A DNA stretch of 64,000 nucleotides from Antilocapra americana (GCA_007570785.1 ML662442.1:29128264-29192263), one strand, 5' to 3'; numbered from the stretch's first letter, positions 37,427-50,144 are shown. Numbers and translations: made by a program. Notes: a model not told the origin generated them from the sequence alone.

Positions 37427-39037
37427 TGTTGTTGTTGTTCTATTACTAAGTTGTGCCCGACTCTTTGTGACCCCATGGACTGCAGCACATCAGGCTTCCC
37501 TGTCTTTACTATCTCCTGGAGTTCATTCAAACTCATGTTCATTGAGTCAGTGATGCTATCGAACCATCTCATCCTCTGCCGCCCTCTTCTCCTTTTGCCT
37601 TCAATCTTTCTCAGCATAAAAGTCTTTGACTGTGTGGAGCACAATAAACTGTGGAAAATTCTGAAAGAGATGGGAACAGCAGACTACCTCTGAGGTTATT
37701 GATATTTGAGGTTATTGACAAGTGAGAATCAAGATTGCCAGGAGAAATAGCAATAATCACACATATGCAGATGACACCACCCTTATGGCAGAAAGTGAAG
37801 AAGACCTAAAGAGCCTCTTGATGAAAGTGAAAGAGGAGTGAAAAAGTTGGCTTGAAACTCAACATTCAGAAAACTAAAACCATGGCATCTGGTCCCATCA
37901 CTTCATGGGAAATAGATGGGGAAACAGTGGAAACAGTGTCAGACTTTATTTTTTTGCACTCCAAAATCACTGCAGATGGTGATTGAAGCCATGAAATTAA
38001 AAGATACTTGCTCCTTGGAAGAAAAGTTATGGCCAATCTAGACAGCATATTAGAAAGTAGAGATATTACTTTGCCAACAAAATTCTGTCTAGTCAAGGCT
38101 ATGGATTTTCCAGTAGTCATGTATGGATGTGAGAGTTAGAAAATAAGGAAAACTGAAAACTGAAGAATGATGCTTTTGAACTGTGGTGTGGGAGAAGACT
38201 CTTGAGAGTCCCTTGGACTGCAAGAAGATCCAACCAGTCCATCCTAAAGGAAATCAGTCCTGAAAGTTCATTAGAAGGACTGACGTTGAAGCTCAAACTC
38301 CAACACTTTGACCACCTGATGTGAAGAGCTGACTCACTTGAAAAGACCCTGCTGCTGGGAAAGATTGAGGGCAGGAGGAGAAGGGGACGACAGAGGATGA
38401 GATGATTGGATGGCATCACTGACTCAGTGGAGATGAGTTTGAGCAAGCTCCGGGAGTTGGTGATGGATAGGGAGTCCCGGTGTGCTGTGGTCCATGGGGT
38501 TATGAAGAGTTAGACAAGACTGAGCAGCTAAACTGAACTGAACTAAACTTTCTCAGCATCACAGTCTTTTCCAATGAGTCAACTCTTCATCTTAGGTGGC
38601 CAAATTATTGGAGCTTCGGCATCAATCCTTCCAATGAATACTCAGGGTTGATTTCCTTTAGGATTAACTCGAATTTGATCATCTTGCAGTCCAAAGGATT
38701 CTCAAGAGTCTTCTCCAGCACCACAATTTAAAAGCATCAATTCTTCAGTTTTCAGTTTTCCTTATTTTCTAACTCTCACATCTGTACATGACTACTGGAA
38801 AAACTATACCTTTGACTATGCGGTCCTTTGTTGACAAAGTGATGTCTTTGCTTTTTAATATACTGTTTAAGTTTGTCACAGATTTCCTTTCAAAGAGCAG
38901 GCATCTTTTAATTTCATGGCTGCAGTCACTGTCTGCAGTGATTTAGGGACCCAAGGAAATAAAATCTGTCACTGCTTCCTCCTTTTCCCCTTCTATTTGC
39001 CATGAAGTGATGTGACCAGATGCCATGTTCTTAGTTT
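37427..39037 (-). mobile_element. BovB LINE (outer copy), split by a nested BovB
   Basis: Two antisense BovB parts belong to one element. 37427-37617 holds the inverted 3' end up to 'ctttctcagcat', and 38548-39037 resumes from exactly that point and continues to the region encoding the 'IMASG'-type segment. The 930 bases between are a sense BovB. The duplicated ctttctcagcat at both junctions proves the order: this antisense copy is the older one. Confidence 0.92.
37618..38547 (+). mobile_element. BovB LINE (inner copy) nested in an antisense BovB
   Basis: Sense BovB beginning at the FDCVDHNKLW palm segment, with an internal deletion at about 37690-37730, then the motif C region through to the 3' end ('gcagctaaactgaactgaac'). 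It is flanked by a perfect 12-bp duplication ctttctcagcat at 37606-37617 and 38548-38559, which lies within the outer BovB. The reading frame is broken by stops and frameshifts. Confidence 0.93.
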
Positions 39038-39557
39038 TTAACACATATATGAAATTTCTTGTAAGGTATTTACATATATAAGGAATTTCTTTCATTTGTT
39101 ACTAAGAAAAGTGAAAATTTGGAGACAAACTAGTGTTTGACAATGGAGAATTGTTAAACTATGATTAATCCATATGATGAAAACAATGCAGTCACCAAAA
39201 ATCATGTAGTAGATAAACACAGTCACAAAATATTTTAATGAAATAATGTATATAAAGCGCTTAGTAAAACTTTCTGACACAGAATAAAAAATACATATTA
39301 ATTTTTATTATTATTTTCAAATTTAGCAATGAGGCATATTCAATATAGCACTTATTTAAAATACATATATGTATATGTATGAACAATTATAAAACTATGA
39401 CAAAATATTAATAAAATTGGTGATAAAGTGATGAGATTAGAAAAGATGATAGCTTTTGCTCAATTGTTTTTCTATAGTTTCAAGTATTTTGCATTAAGTA
39501 TGCCTTTAGTTTTTGCAATCTAAAAACTAAATGTTATTTTACAACACATTTTAAAAA
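39038..39557. other. No gene recognised
   Basis: AT-rich unassigned sequence between the BovB nest and an L1 fragment. Confidence 0.4.
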
Positions 39558-39843
39558 GATCGTACATCATGACCATTCAACTGATGCAGAGAAAACCTTT
39601 GACAGAATTCAACATCCATTTATGATAAAAACCCTCCAAAAAGCAGGAATAGAAGGAACATACCTCAACATAATAAAAGCTATATAATGCAAACCCACAG
39701 CAAACATTACCCTCAATGGTGAAAAACTGAAAGCATTTCCCCTTAAATCAGGAACAAGACAAGGGTGCCCACTCTCACCACTGCTATTCAACATAGTTTT
39801 GGAAGTTTTGGCCACAGCAATCAGAGCAGAAAAAGAAAAAGCT
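39558..39843 (+). mobile_element. L1 ORF2 reverse-transcriptase fragment
   Basis: The sequence matches the L1 at 63500-63885 ('atgcagagaaaacctttgacagaattcaacatcc', 'ccctccaaaaagcagg', 'acaagacaagggtgccc') but has lost about 110 bases after 'catcatgacc' and one base in 'gctatata(t)gcaaa'. Both ends are truncated. Confidence 0.88.
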
Positions 39844-42800
39844 AATGTCACAGACTCACCTTCTCTCTTCTCTACTAGTCTACATTTCTGAAGTGATGGG
39901 TTATCATCATGGACATATGATGAGAAGAGGAAATGGGTTTATGAGGATAATAAAGTAACAGTGAAAACAGAATAACACATCCACTTTAACTGAAAATAGT
40001 GGTACAACCAGCACCACAGCCAAACTGTTATGTTTTCCTTAAAAAGAAAAAAAAGAGGAAGGAAAGAAGGAAGGAATAAAGGACTTGCCATCCAAGCTGT
40101 TCAATTGCTTCAATTTTTACATGCCTTTTTTAAAAGTGTGAAATGCATCATGTAAAAAGATTTTTAAAAATTGAAGGATTTTTCCTTTTGAAAGTCACAT
40201 TTAACATCTTAAAGTGGTAACACACATTCTACTCAGATTGTAAAAGACTAGGGTTTGAATGTTACTATCTAGTATTCAGAAATCAGCGGTGTCATGAGGA
40301 GTAACAGCTCTGTGGTTTCTATGCCCTGGATAGCGTGCTTCAAGAGTAAGTCAATCATGGTAACCCAGCGCCACAAACCCATCTCTAAATAGACCACTTA
40401 ACCACAGGGCAATGACACCGTCTACTGCATGACCACATTCTCTACAGAATTCCAGCCACTAGGAACCATTTAATCAATCCCTATCACAACACCTGTGCTT
40501 GAGAATTTGCATCTTAAAGAGCTACTGTTCACTGGAGGAGGCTGGGGAGAGCACAGCTTATTGACCCACCCAACTCTTCTCAGCGTCACTTCAAATTCAT
40601 TCTTTAATGATACAGCCATTTTCAGAGAAGACTTATGCAATCAATCAGTAGCAAAGCAGAAAATAATTCTCAGACCCTTTTATTAGAAAACCAGAGCATT
40701 ATCTCACAGTTTCAAAGTAATGTTTTTTCCTCACTCTATTCCTATTTATGCAGATATCAAAGAATAAAATCAAGCCATCAGTGTCTACTCAGAAATAATA
40801 ATCTTGAGCATCTGAAAGACTGTGACTTTACTGAGGTAATAACCAAAAATCTTTCACTTGTAAGTGACAAAAAAGCAGTAACAATTCAACCTCATTTTTT
40901 AAAAAAGAAGAGAAGCTAATTTCTTAGGTAACTATCTTAGTTGAGGGTTTAGTTCTCATATTAGGCTTAGCTAGATTCAGGTCCCCACTGCTCCACCTCA
41001 TCTCTTTCTCTTCTTTACAAGTTGATCTCAATTTCTTTTACAGAAGAAGTAAAGGACATGATTTTAATAAGCTCTAACTGATATTTTCAATATAGTTCAT
41101 CATCCAAAAGAAAAAGTAACCCTCCCTTCTCCACCACCCCAATTCAAAGGCTGATATATCAGATTTTAAGAAAAGCTTAAACTAGTTTTGAATCATGACT
41201 ATCATTGAATAAATCACAAAGACCAAGAGAGAGAAACATGTAATCTAATTGGCTGTTCTGGTTATAGACCAATCCCTGATGTAGAAAAGAGAGTACACCC
41301 ATAGGACAACAAGGAGCTGAGGAGGGGATATTTTCCCAAGGAAAACGGGTGTGCTGGTACAGAAGGAAGAAGAAATGGTGAGGAAGCCAAAACAACAGAT
41401 GTCTACTGTTGTCATCACACTTATGAGCTAATTCTTTCCATGTACTCTGCAGAGGTTTTCTGGAAAACAAAATGTGTAAATCTGGTCTTCCTCAGTATTG
41501 CAAAATACTACTGTAGTGGACCTTCAAAAAAGTTGTAAGTCATCTGAGATATTTAAATGCAGGGGGGGAAAGTACCTTCATTGTTTCATACACTTGAGAG
41601 TAAAAATTATGAAAATCCCCATAGGAAAAAGTTATTTCTGTGCCCATCCTGAATACATTTTAGCAATTGAATTGACCTACCCATTTAAACTTGGATATTT
41701 TTACTTGGTTTCAGAAAAAGGATAACCAAGATATGTAAAAATACTGGGGTTTCTTGTTTGTTTCAATGATGTGTAAAGTCAAACTGATGCCGCTAAGCCT
41801 TATCCTATCTGCCAACTTTGCTACATATGATGAAGCTGACAGTTAGATAAAGCTGAAGGATGGACTGAGAGTATCTCTTCTAAACCATACTGATGGTCAA
41901 AAACATGAGAAACTAAAAAACCAGAAAGAAATCTGGATAAACATTTCTGTAACTATAAACTTGGGATGTCAAAATATTTCTAAAGCAAAATATGAAGGCC
42001 AAAAATCATAATCTAAAGACAGATATATTTACTTGCAACAGTGAACACAGTCATTAACAAAATTACAAGAAAATGGAAATTTAGTTTAAAAAAATTGAGA
42101 TATATATCATGGACAGAGGATTCGTGTTTCTAATATTATAAAAATTTTATTATATTAAAGTACTAAACTATTTTAAAAATCAATAAAAGGCAAATGCAGC
42201 AAAAGAAAAATGGTAGGAAATATGTACAAGTAATTCCAAAAGAAGTGAAAGAAGAAATATATCCCATTGACATTTGATGCAATATTCAGATTCATTATTG
42301 ATTAGCTGATAATCAACAAAATAAAAATTTAATGTTATTTTACTTATAATGGAAAATATTAAAACACTTTAAAAACACCCACTGCTGTTATATGTTTAGA
42401 TTGGGATAGCCTTTCAGAAAGCCATTTAGCACTATACATGATTTTTAACTTTTGAGTATATATTCCCCTTGGTTCAGTATTCCTGCTTCTGAAACTTATA
42501 CCAAAGGGTAAAAGAATAGAACCACGTGAAAAGATCATGAGTGTATATATGTGTGCATTTGAGTGCATATGTCTGAGAGTATATTTTGCAAAAGTACTAT
42601 AGAATAACAAACAACCATAACTCCCTAAATGCTCACTAACAAGGAATTAATTAAATAAGCTGAAATTTGTCTTTAAGATGGATCATCAAAAAATATTAAT
42701 TGACAGTGTTGATCTCTATGTGGAGACTTAAAAAGATTCTCCTGTCTTTTAGGTAATGTTAGCATTTTCTTTGCCAACCTCAACTATTTTTTAAATATAT

Positions 42801-43794
42801 GCCTGACTATGAGATCAAGATTCAGACCACATATTTCCATGCATGTTTCTCACCTCTTCTTTGGGGCCATTGTTTTTTATTTAAATTCTTAGTGGGGAGA
42901 ATTTAAATTTCTCACCACCAGCAGAGTTTCCTGCATGGCCAAACTCCATAGACATCCAGGTCACTGAAATCCTCTAAGCAAAATGGTACAAAATGGCAAG
43001 CATGCACAATTTTCCTTGCCAGAGGATATGAAAAACTGGATTTTGCAGAATATTTTATGCAACTGATTCCATCCTAGATGTGAAGCATATAAACTATCTC
43101 ATAAGAAAATAGTTATGCCCAAGCTCTGGAGACAATAAATCAGCTTATCAATCAAATGTTTCCAGAATAGGGGAAAATATTTATGTGAGTTATGACCAGG
43201 AAACTCCCAACAGGCAATACAAAGGGTACAATCTAAGGATCTCTTGACACATTGGACACAGTGGGTGGGGAGGATCTAGATTATCAAACAATATAAATGA
43301 TGTGTTCTCATTTTTACTTTTCTAAGTATATGTATGTGAAATGTGTTAGCAACAATCATAGCTGAGTGGTAAGATTACACTTGATTTTTCTTTTCTCTTT
43401 ACATAACTCATAGTTTGTTTGAATCTTTTATAGTTACAAATAGCACTATTCTTTTTAAGTTTTTTTTTTTTAATTTTCCTTGGAGATGGGGGAATCACTT
43501 TACTGGTTAATTTATAGAACTTGTTAAAATATAGCCTTGTCAAAACAATTGTAAGCTAAAACTATTGGTATTTAATATATTCTTTAAGACAATTCTGTTC
43601 ACCTTTTACATTCATTGCTTCATTCTGCTAGGCCAGAATTTTCTAAACTTCTATGATATTTGTTGTTATTACATAAATATATATGTGTGTGTATACATAC
43701 ATACACATGTGTGTATACATACATATATATGAGAAATACTAGGATTTTAGGCAGGTTTCATTGCTTCAGAATTTTTCTGACTATTAAATACACT
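39844..43794. other. No gene recognised; microsatellite at 43670-43735
   Basis: About 4 kb of unassigned, mostly AT-rich sequence. A purine-only tract lies at about 40042-40075 and a mixed (TG/TACA/TA)n microsatellite at 43670-43735. ORFs up to 97 codons show no known proteins. Confidence 0.4.
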
Positions 43795-43806
43795 AATATA
43801 ATATGC

Positions 43807-43937
43807 GATAGTGGTTTAGTCGCTAAGTCATGTCTAACTCTTGAGACCAATGGACTGTAACCTGCCAGGCTCCTCTGACATGGGATTCTCCAAGCAAGAA
43901 TACTGGAGTGGCTTGCTATTTTCTTCTCCAAGGAATC
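43807..43937 (-). mobile_element. Truncated Bov-tA SINE with target-site duplication
   Basis: Only the BovB-derived tail half is present in antisense ('gtggtttagtcgctaag' to 'gctattttcttctccaagg'); the tRNA head is missing. The 12-bp flank aatataatatgc at 43795-43806 and 43938-43949 is perfect, so the truncation happened at insertion. Confidence 0.92.
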
Positions 43938-44225
43938 AATATAATATGCAATTCTTCCCAAATTTATTTTGCTCCAGGTTTTTTTTAAGGAAGTGTCTCA
44001 CTGTATTAATGCTCCAAGGAACAGAGTTAAACAAATATTCTAATCTCCCTAACCTCCACACAACTCTATTTACAATTGGGTCCCACCAGTGGTACAATTT
44101 ACTCCTCCACCTGGAGATAGAGGTCACCTCATTTTCTCAACCAGTCCTCATTAACCCAAATCATCAATGACCTTTGTTGGAAAGCTAGAAATGGAATCCT
44201 TTTTTCCAGCCATTGTTTTGCTAAC

Positions 44226-45403
44226 AGTTCAATTCAGTCACTCAGTCGTGTCCAACATTTTGTAACCCCATGAATCGCAGCACTCCAGGCCTCCCTGTCC
44301 ACCACCAACTCCTGGAGTCCACCCAAACCCATGTCCATCAAGTAGGTGATGCCATCCAGCCATCTCATCCTCTGTCGTCCCCTTCTCCTCCTGCCCTCAA
44401 TCCTTCCCAGCATCAGGGTCTTTTCCAATGAGTCAACTTTTCACATCAGGTGGCCAAAGTATTGGAGTTTCAGCTTCAACATCAGTCCTTCCAATGAACA
44501 CCCAGGACTGATCTCCTCCAGGATGGACTGGTTGGATCTTCTTGCAGTCCAAGGGTCTCTCAAGAGTCTTCTCCCACACCACAATTCAAAAGCATCAATT
44601 CTTCAGTGCTCAGCTTTCTTCACCATCCAACTTTCACATCCTACATGACTACTGGAAAAACCATAGCCTTGACTAGATAGACCTTTGTTGGCAAAGTAAT
44701 GTCTTTGCTTTTAAATATGCTGTCTAGGCTGGTCATAAATTTCCTTCCAAGGAGTAAACATCTTTTAATTTCATGGCTGCAATCACCATCTGCAGTGATT
44801 CTGGAGCCCCAAAAAATAAAATCTGACACTATTTCCTCAGTTTCCCCATCTCTTTCCCATGAAGTGATGGGACCAGATGCCATGATCTTAGTTTTCTGAA
44901 TGTTGAGCTTTAAGCCAACTTTTTCACTCTCCTCTTTCACTTTCATCAAGAGGTTCTTTAGCTCCTCTTCACCTTCTGCCATAAGGGTAGTGTCATCTGC
45001 CTATCTGAGGTTATTGATATTTCTCCTGGAAATCTTGATTCCAGCTATGCTTCCTCCAGCCCAGCGTTTCTCATGATGTACTCTGCATATAAGTTAAATA
45101 AGCAGGGTGACAATATACAGCCTTGACACGCTCCTTTTCCTATTTGGAACCAGTCTGTTGTTCCATGTCCAGTTCTAACCGTTGCCTCCTGACCTGTGTA
45201 CAGGTTTCTCAAGAGACAGGTCAGGTGGTCTGATATTCCCATCTCTTTCAGAATTTTCCAGTTCATTGTGATCCACACAGTCAAAGGCTTTGACATAGTC
45301 AATAAAGCAGAAATAGATGTTTTTCTGGAACTCTCTTTCTTTTTCAATGATCCATCGGATGTTGGCAATTTGATCTCTGGTTCCTCTGCCTTTTCTATAC
45401 CAG
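44226..45403 (-). mobile_element. BovB LINE, 5'-truncated ORF2 with decayed reverse transcriptase
   Basis: Antisense copy spanning RKGRGTRDQIANIRWIIEK through motifs A and C to the 3' end. It carries a frame-breaking deletion in the DHNKLWKILKE segment and a TAG stop in place of the YADD tyrosine (plus coordinates 45001-45003). A 113-codon open stretch (44641-44982) covers the post-YADD segment. The sequence just beyond 45403 no longer matches BovB. Confidence 0.92.
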
Positions 45404-47375
45404 TCCTCAAATTCTGACAAGTTGGATTTCTATATCTTTGAAGGAGTCTTCCTCCTAAGGTTTTTTTTTTTCTATTGTCTTTGGCATTCTCATTGAGTTT
45501 CCTTTGCAGCTGTTGTTGCATTGTTCACTTCCTTTTCCCATTTTGCTTTAAAAATGTTGATTTTCCTTGGAGATTCTGTCTGGCAAATAAGCTTTTGACT
45601 CCAAACACACCCTGGGTAATCTAACTTTCACCAATTATTTTAATAGGCAGCTCTAATAAGTTCATGATCCATAGATCATAATCTTCCGCCCAAACCTTTC
45701 TTTGTAGTTTACAAAACTATCCTCCTTATCACTTCTCCTGGAAGTCCTGGGACACATCAAAATAAATATATTCAAAACTGAAAAAGCTTTCTCTCTCCCC
45801 TTGTGACACTGCCTCCTACTTTAGCAAAGAGGTCACTTATCCATGTAGGTTCCAGCAGGTTCACTTACCTCTCTGCCTCACTACCAAGCCCTATTAATAA
45901 TCAATTACTATTGATTCACCTGCTTAATATCTCCCCAAACTCTACTCTTCTCCATCACTATGGTCATTATCTTGCTTCTTAGCACTTTCATTTGTCACTT
46001 AAATTACTAGTCTCCCAATTTGTATCTAATTCAATGTTAATACTCAGTAAAAATATGGTGAATGAATGAATAATTTTCCTTAAGTCTTGCCCGTCCAACC
46101 CACTATCTCCACTGTGACATGGTGATCATACTTAAGCTTTAACTGGATCATTTCGTCTCACTTTGAAGGGCAAATCCTGCCCCAAAGAAAAATAAAAATT
46201 GCATTAGGCACACCGATTAATGAGTTGACTCTTACACACTTCCCTAGCCTCACCTATCACCACATCCCAGCTCAAAGCATGTCCTCGTGTCCTCAGCCAA
46301 TCATACTGAATAAGTGCAGCTCCTTAAATGGTATCAGAATTTCTCCTCTTTCTTTCTTCCTCCCCCAACCTCACTTGAACCTAATTCTTACTCCGCATTC
46401 AGGATTCAAAATGGATGTCACCACTTTAGGAAATCTCCCAACTTGCCAATACTGAGGTAGGTGTCCTTTCTATAAGACTCTACAGCACTGTATTCTTTCC
46501 TCTATTATTACACACCTCACACTGATGAGTTGTTTCCTGGTGACTTGACTGTAGTATCCTTAAGGCAGGATCTATGAATTATGCATCATCTCATGCTCAA
46601 GAATAGCTTGGGATCTGACATATAGAAGGCAACTCAGATTTAACGTCCTCATCTATATAATGCGGGATATTGTCTTACCAAATTTACAGAGTTATCAGAA
46701 GACCAATTACAGAGTTGCCAAATAAAATACACAAAAGCTGCCTAAATTTGAATTTCAGGCACACAAGGAATAACTTTTACTATAAGTATGTTCCATTCCA
46801 TTTTGAAACATAGTTACACTAAAATTGTATTTGTTGTATATCTGGAATTCAAATTTAATGGCATGCTCTTTTTTTGTTGTTGTTAATCTTGCAACCTTAA
46901 TCAAATATGATTATATATAGATGAAAGTGCTTTACAGTCTATAAACATTTCTATAAGAATGTAAGCAAATATAAACTCTTCCTCTCAAAATCCATTACAG
47001 ATTTGAAATGAATAATGAGAGACATTTCCACATCAAGCCTCTGTGATTTTCATTCATAATTGACATATCTTGCTATGTGAATGTACTTGCTCTTCCCAAA
47101 TTAAACAATATTATTCTTGAAAATAAAAGTACATTTCTGGGGAAATATGGTTAACTCAGGGCCACCAGATACCCAGATGCAACCTCATCACCTGTAATGA
47201 TCATTACATAGAAGAAGAGTGGGAGCAAGAGAAGAGAGGACGGGAGGAAGGGAGAGAAGGAGAGAAAATTACAACTGTGTTTGTATCAAGTAATTTCAAG
47301 AGGAAAATCCCTGGGGCTAACTCTTCTTTCACGCTATTTCTACATTTACTACCATAAACTTAATTATCTGCTGAT
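45404..47375. other. No gene recognised
   Basis: Unassigned sequence. A poly-T run lies at 45462-45473 and a purine-rich GGA/GAA tract at about 47208-47267. Fragments near 46630-46700 faintly resemble MIR. No coding signature is seen. Confidence 0.4.
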
Positions 47376-47429
47376 CACTTTTTTCCAAATTGATTAACCT
47401 AAATAAACTAATTAAATTTATGAATTAAT

Positions 47430-47453
47430 GAATTCCATCAACTGATGGAATTC
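47430..47453. repeat. 24-bp perfect palindrome at the BovB 5' junction
   Basis: Arms GAATTCCATCA (47430-47440) and TGATGGAATTC (47443-47453) are exact reverse complements separated by two bases. The right arm is BovB sequence, so the left arm is an inverted copy of the element's first bases. Confidence 0.85.
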
Positions 47454-48892
47454 CAGTTGAGTTATTTCAAATCCTGAAAGATGATGCTATGAAAGTGCTG
47501 CACTCAATATGCCAGCAAATATCGAAAATTCAGCAGTGGCCACAGGACTGGAAAGGGTCAGTTTTCATTCCAATCCCAAAGAAAGACAATGCCAAAGAAT
47601 GCTCAAACTACTGCACAATTGCACTCATCTCACATGCTAGCAAAGTAATGCTTAAAATTCTCCAAGCCAGGCTTTAGCAATACGTGAACTGTGAACTTCC
47701 AGATGTTCAAGCTCGTTTTAGAAAAGGCAGAGGAACCAGAGATCAAATTGCCAACATCTAATGGATCATTGAAAAAGCAAGAGAGTTCCAGAAAAACATC
47801 TATTTCTGCTTTATTGACTATGCCAAAGCCTTTGACTGTGCAGATCACAATAAACCATGGAAAAATTCTGAAAGAGATGGGAATATCAGACCACCTGAAC
47901 TGCCTCTTGAGAAAAATGTATGAGGGCAGGAAGCAACAGTTAGAACTGGACATGGAACAACAGACTGGTTCCAAACAAGAAAAGGAGTACATCAAGGCTG
48001 TATATTGTCACCCTGCTTATTTAACTTATATGCAGAGTACATCATGAGAAATGCTGGACTGGAAGAAGCACAAGCTGGAATCAAGATCGCCGAAAGAAAT
48101 ATCAAAAACCTCAGATATGCAGATGACACCACTCTTATGGCAGAAAGGGAAGAAGAACTAAAGAGCCTCTTGATGAAGGTGAAAGAGGAGAGTGAAAAAG
48201 TTGGCTTAAAGCTCAACATTCAGAAAACTAAGATCATGGAATCTGGTCCCATCACTTCATGGCAGATAGATGGGAAAACAGTGTAAACAGTGGCTGACTT
48301 AATTTTTCTGGGCTCCAAAATCACTGTAGATGGTGATTGAATCCACGAAATTAAAAGACACTTACTTCTTGTAAGGAAAGTTATGATCAACCTAGGCAGC
48401 ATATTAAAAAGCAGAGACATTACTTTGCTAACAAAAGTCTGTCTAGTCAAGGCTATGGTTTTTCCAGTAGTCATGTATGGATGTGAGAGCGAAGAAATCT
48501 GAGCATGGAAGAATTGATGCTTTTGAACTGTGGTGTTGGAGAAGACTCTTAGAGTCCCTTGGACTGCAAGGAGATCCAACCAGTCCATCCTAAAGGAGAT
48601 CAGTCCTGGGTGTTCATTGGAAGGACTGATGTTGAAGCTGAAACTCCAATACTTTGGCCACCTGATGTGAAGAGCTGACTCATTGGAAAAGACCCTGATG
48701 CTGAGAAAGACTGAGGGCAGGAGGAGAAAGGGACAACAGAAGATGAGATAGCTGGATGGCATCTCTGACTCAATGGACATGGGTTTGGGTGGACTCAGGG
48801 AGTTGGTGGTGGACAGGGAGGCCTGGAGTGCTGCGGTTCATGGGATCGCAAAGAGTCAGACATGACCAAGTGATTTAACTGAACTGAACTAA
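47443..48892 (+). mobile_element. BovB LINE, longest copy in the window, flanked by a long imperfect repeat
   Basis: Sense BovB beginning at the GIPVELFQILKDDAMKVLH-type segment and continuing through FIPIPKKDNAKEC, the palm motifs and an intact YADD codon set (about 48115-48126) to the 3' end. Frameshifts near 47655, 47700 and 47865 and a stop at 48285 break the ORF. The flanks at about 47376-47411 and 48893-48926 share 'attaacctaaataa' inside a roughly 35-bp imperfect repeat, consistent with the variable-length target-site duplications of RTE elements. Confidence 0.9.
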
Positions 48893-48926
48893 ACTTTTCC
48901 ATATTTATTAACCTAAATAAGTTAAT

Positions 48927-49805
48927 GAAACATCAGTTTTCTAATTACCTGCTTGATTTAAAATGTAAGAACCATTATCAATGTAAACTTGAAAAATCTC
49001 TGGAGAGAGCTAAGATGCCTACGTTTTCAACTATTATTCTCACCAGCCTGGGTGAAAGGCTGTGTCTGTCATATTTTTTTTTCTCATCTTTAAACATGAC
49101 AGTACATTCAAGTGATGGCTAAATTTCTGCTTAGATTTAACACTGAATTTTTATGAACTACTCATTGATATCACCATGCTATAGACATTAGAAGAAAACA
49201 ATATTTTTAAAATGTCCTTTTTGAGTATTAATTCATCAAATGAAACTTTATCCAATGAAATTCACAACTCCCTTCTTCAATCTATTATAATTATACAAGT
49301 TTAGTCCACCCACAGACAGTAAGTAATGCTACCAAAGTTTTAGTAGTGGCAGAGTCATAATGCTAGAAATTTCAATAAAAGTACAAGAGATCCACACTGG
49401 CAATATTCAGACAGAAGAACATGTCCCCTCCCCCTTCTCCTCTTCAATCTTCAGGAGGGGAGAGAAAGAAGACACTCATTTGGAACTGAGCTTGAATGTC
49501 ACAAGTGCAGGACATTAGGAACAAGGACAATTACCAGAATCACTGGACTGGAAGAGATTTAAGAAATCATCCTAGACAGGCACAAATCACCCCTGGGAAA
49601 CTGATTCCCTTGCAAGTTGCAAAGTTAAAGCACAGATGTTGCTGTTTTGCACATACCAATATCACAGAGGAGGCTCCCGCAAAGATAACTAACCTTAAGC
49701 ATGTGTGTGAAGTAAACATAGTTTGCTCTGCTCATTCTCCTCATGTCCTTTTTTATGTCCTCACTCACTGAGCCCCACAAGCTCTCAGAATATTTGGGCT
49801 GGTGG
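48927..49805. other. No gene recognised
   Basis: Unassigned sequence between BovB and a dimeric SINE; one 91-codon ORF at 49496-49771 with no recognisable product. Confidence 0.4.
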
Positions 49806-49817
49806 TAGGGAAAGTCT

Positions 49818-50144
49818 TAGGCTTCCCTTGTAGCTCAGCTGGTAAAGAATTTGCCCACAATGCGGGAGACCTGAGTTCAATCCCTGGGTTGGGAAGATCC
49901 CCTGGAGAAGGGAAAGTCTACCCACTCCAGTATTCTGGCTTGGACAATTCCATTTAACTTTGTTCTGTGTGGAAGACCTGGGTTCGATCCCTGGGTTGGG
50001 AAGATCCCCTAGAGAAGGAAATGGCAACCCACTCCAGTATCCTTGCCTGGAAAATCTCACGGACACAGGAGCCTGGTGGGCTGCAGTCCATGGGGTCTGC
50101 AAAGACTTGGGCACAACTGAGTGACTAACACTTACTTACTTACT
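49818..50144 (+). mobile_element. Dimeric Bov-tA SINE
   Basis: Two Bov-tA units lie head to tail inside one insertion. The first (49818-49952) has a full tRNA-like head and stops at 'ggacaattccat'. The second resumes within the head ('gtgtggaagacctgggttcgatcc') and has the full tail, ending in (ACTT)n. The perfect 12-bp flank tagggaaagtct at 49806-49817 and 50145-50156 shows the dimer inserted as one unit. Confidence 0.9.

Noticed and set aside
48220..48780. 186-codon minus-strand ORF
   Set aside because: It is the antisense reading of a BovB 3' region; similar antisense ORFs occur at every BovB copy.
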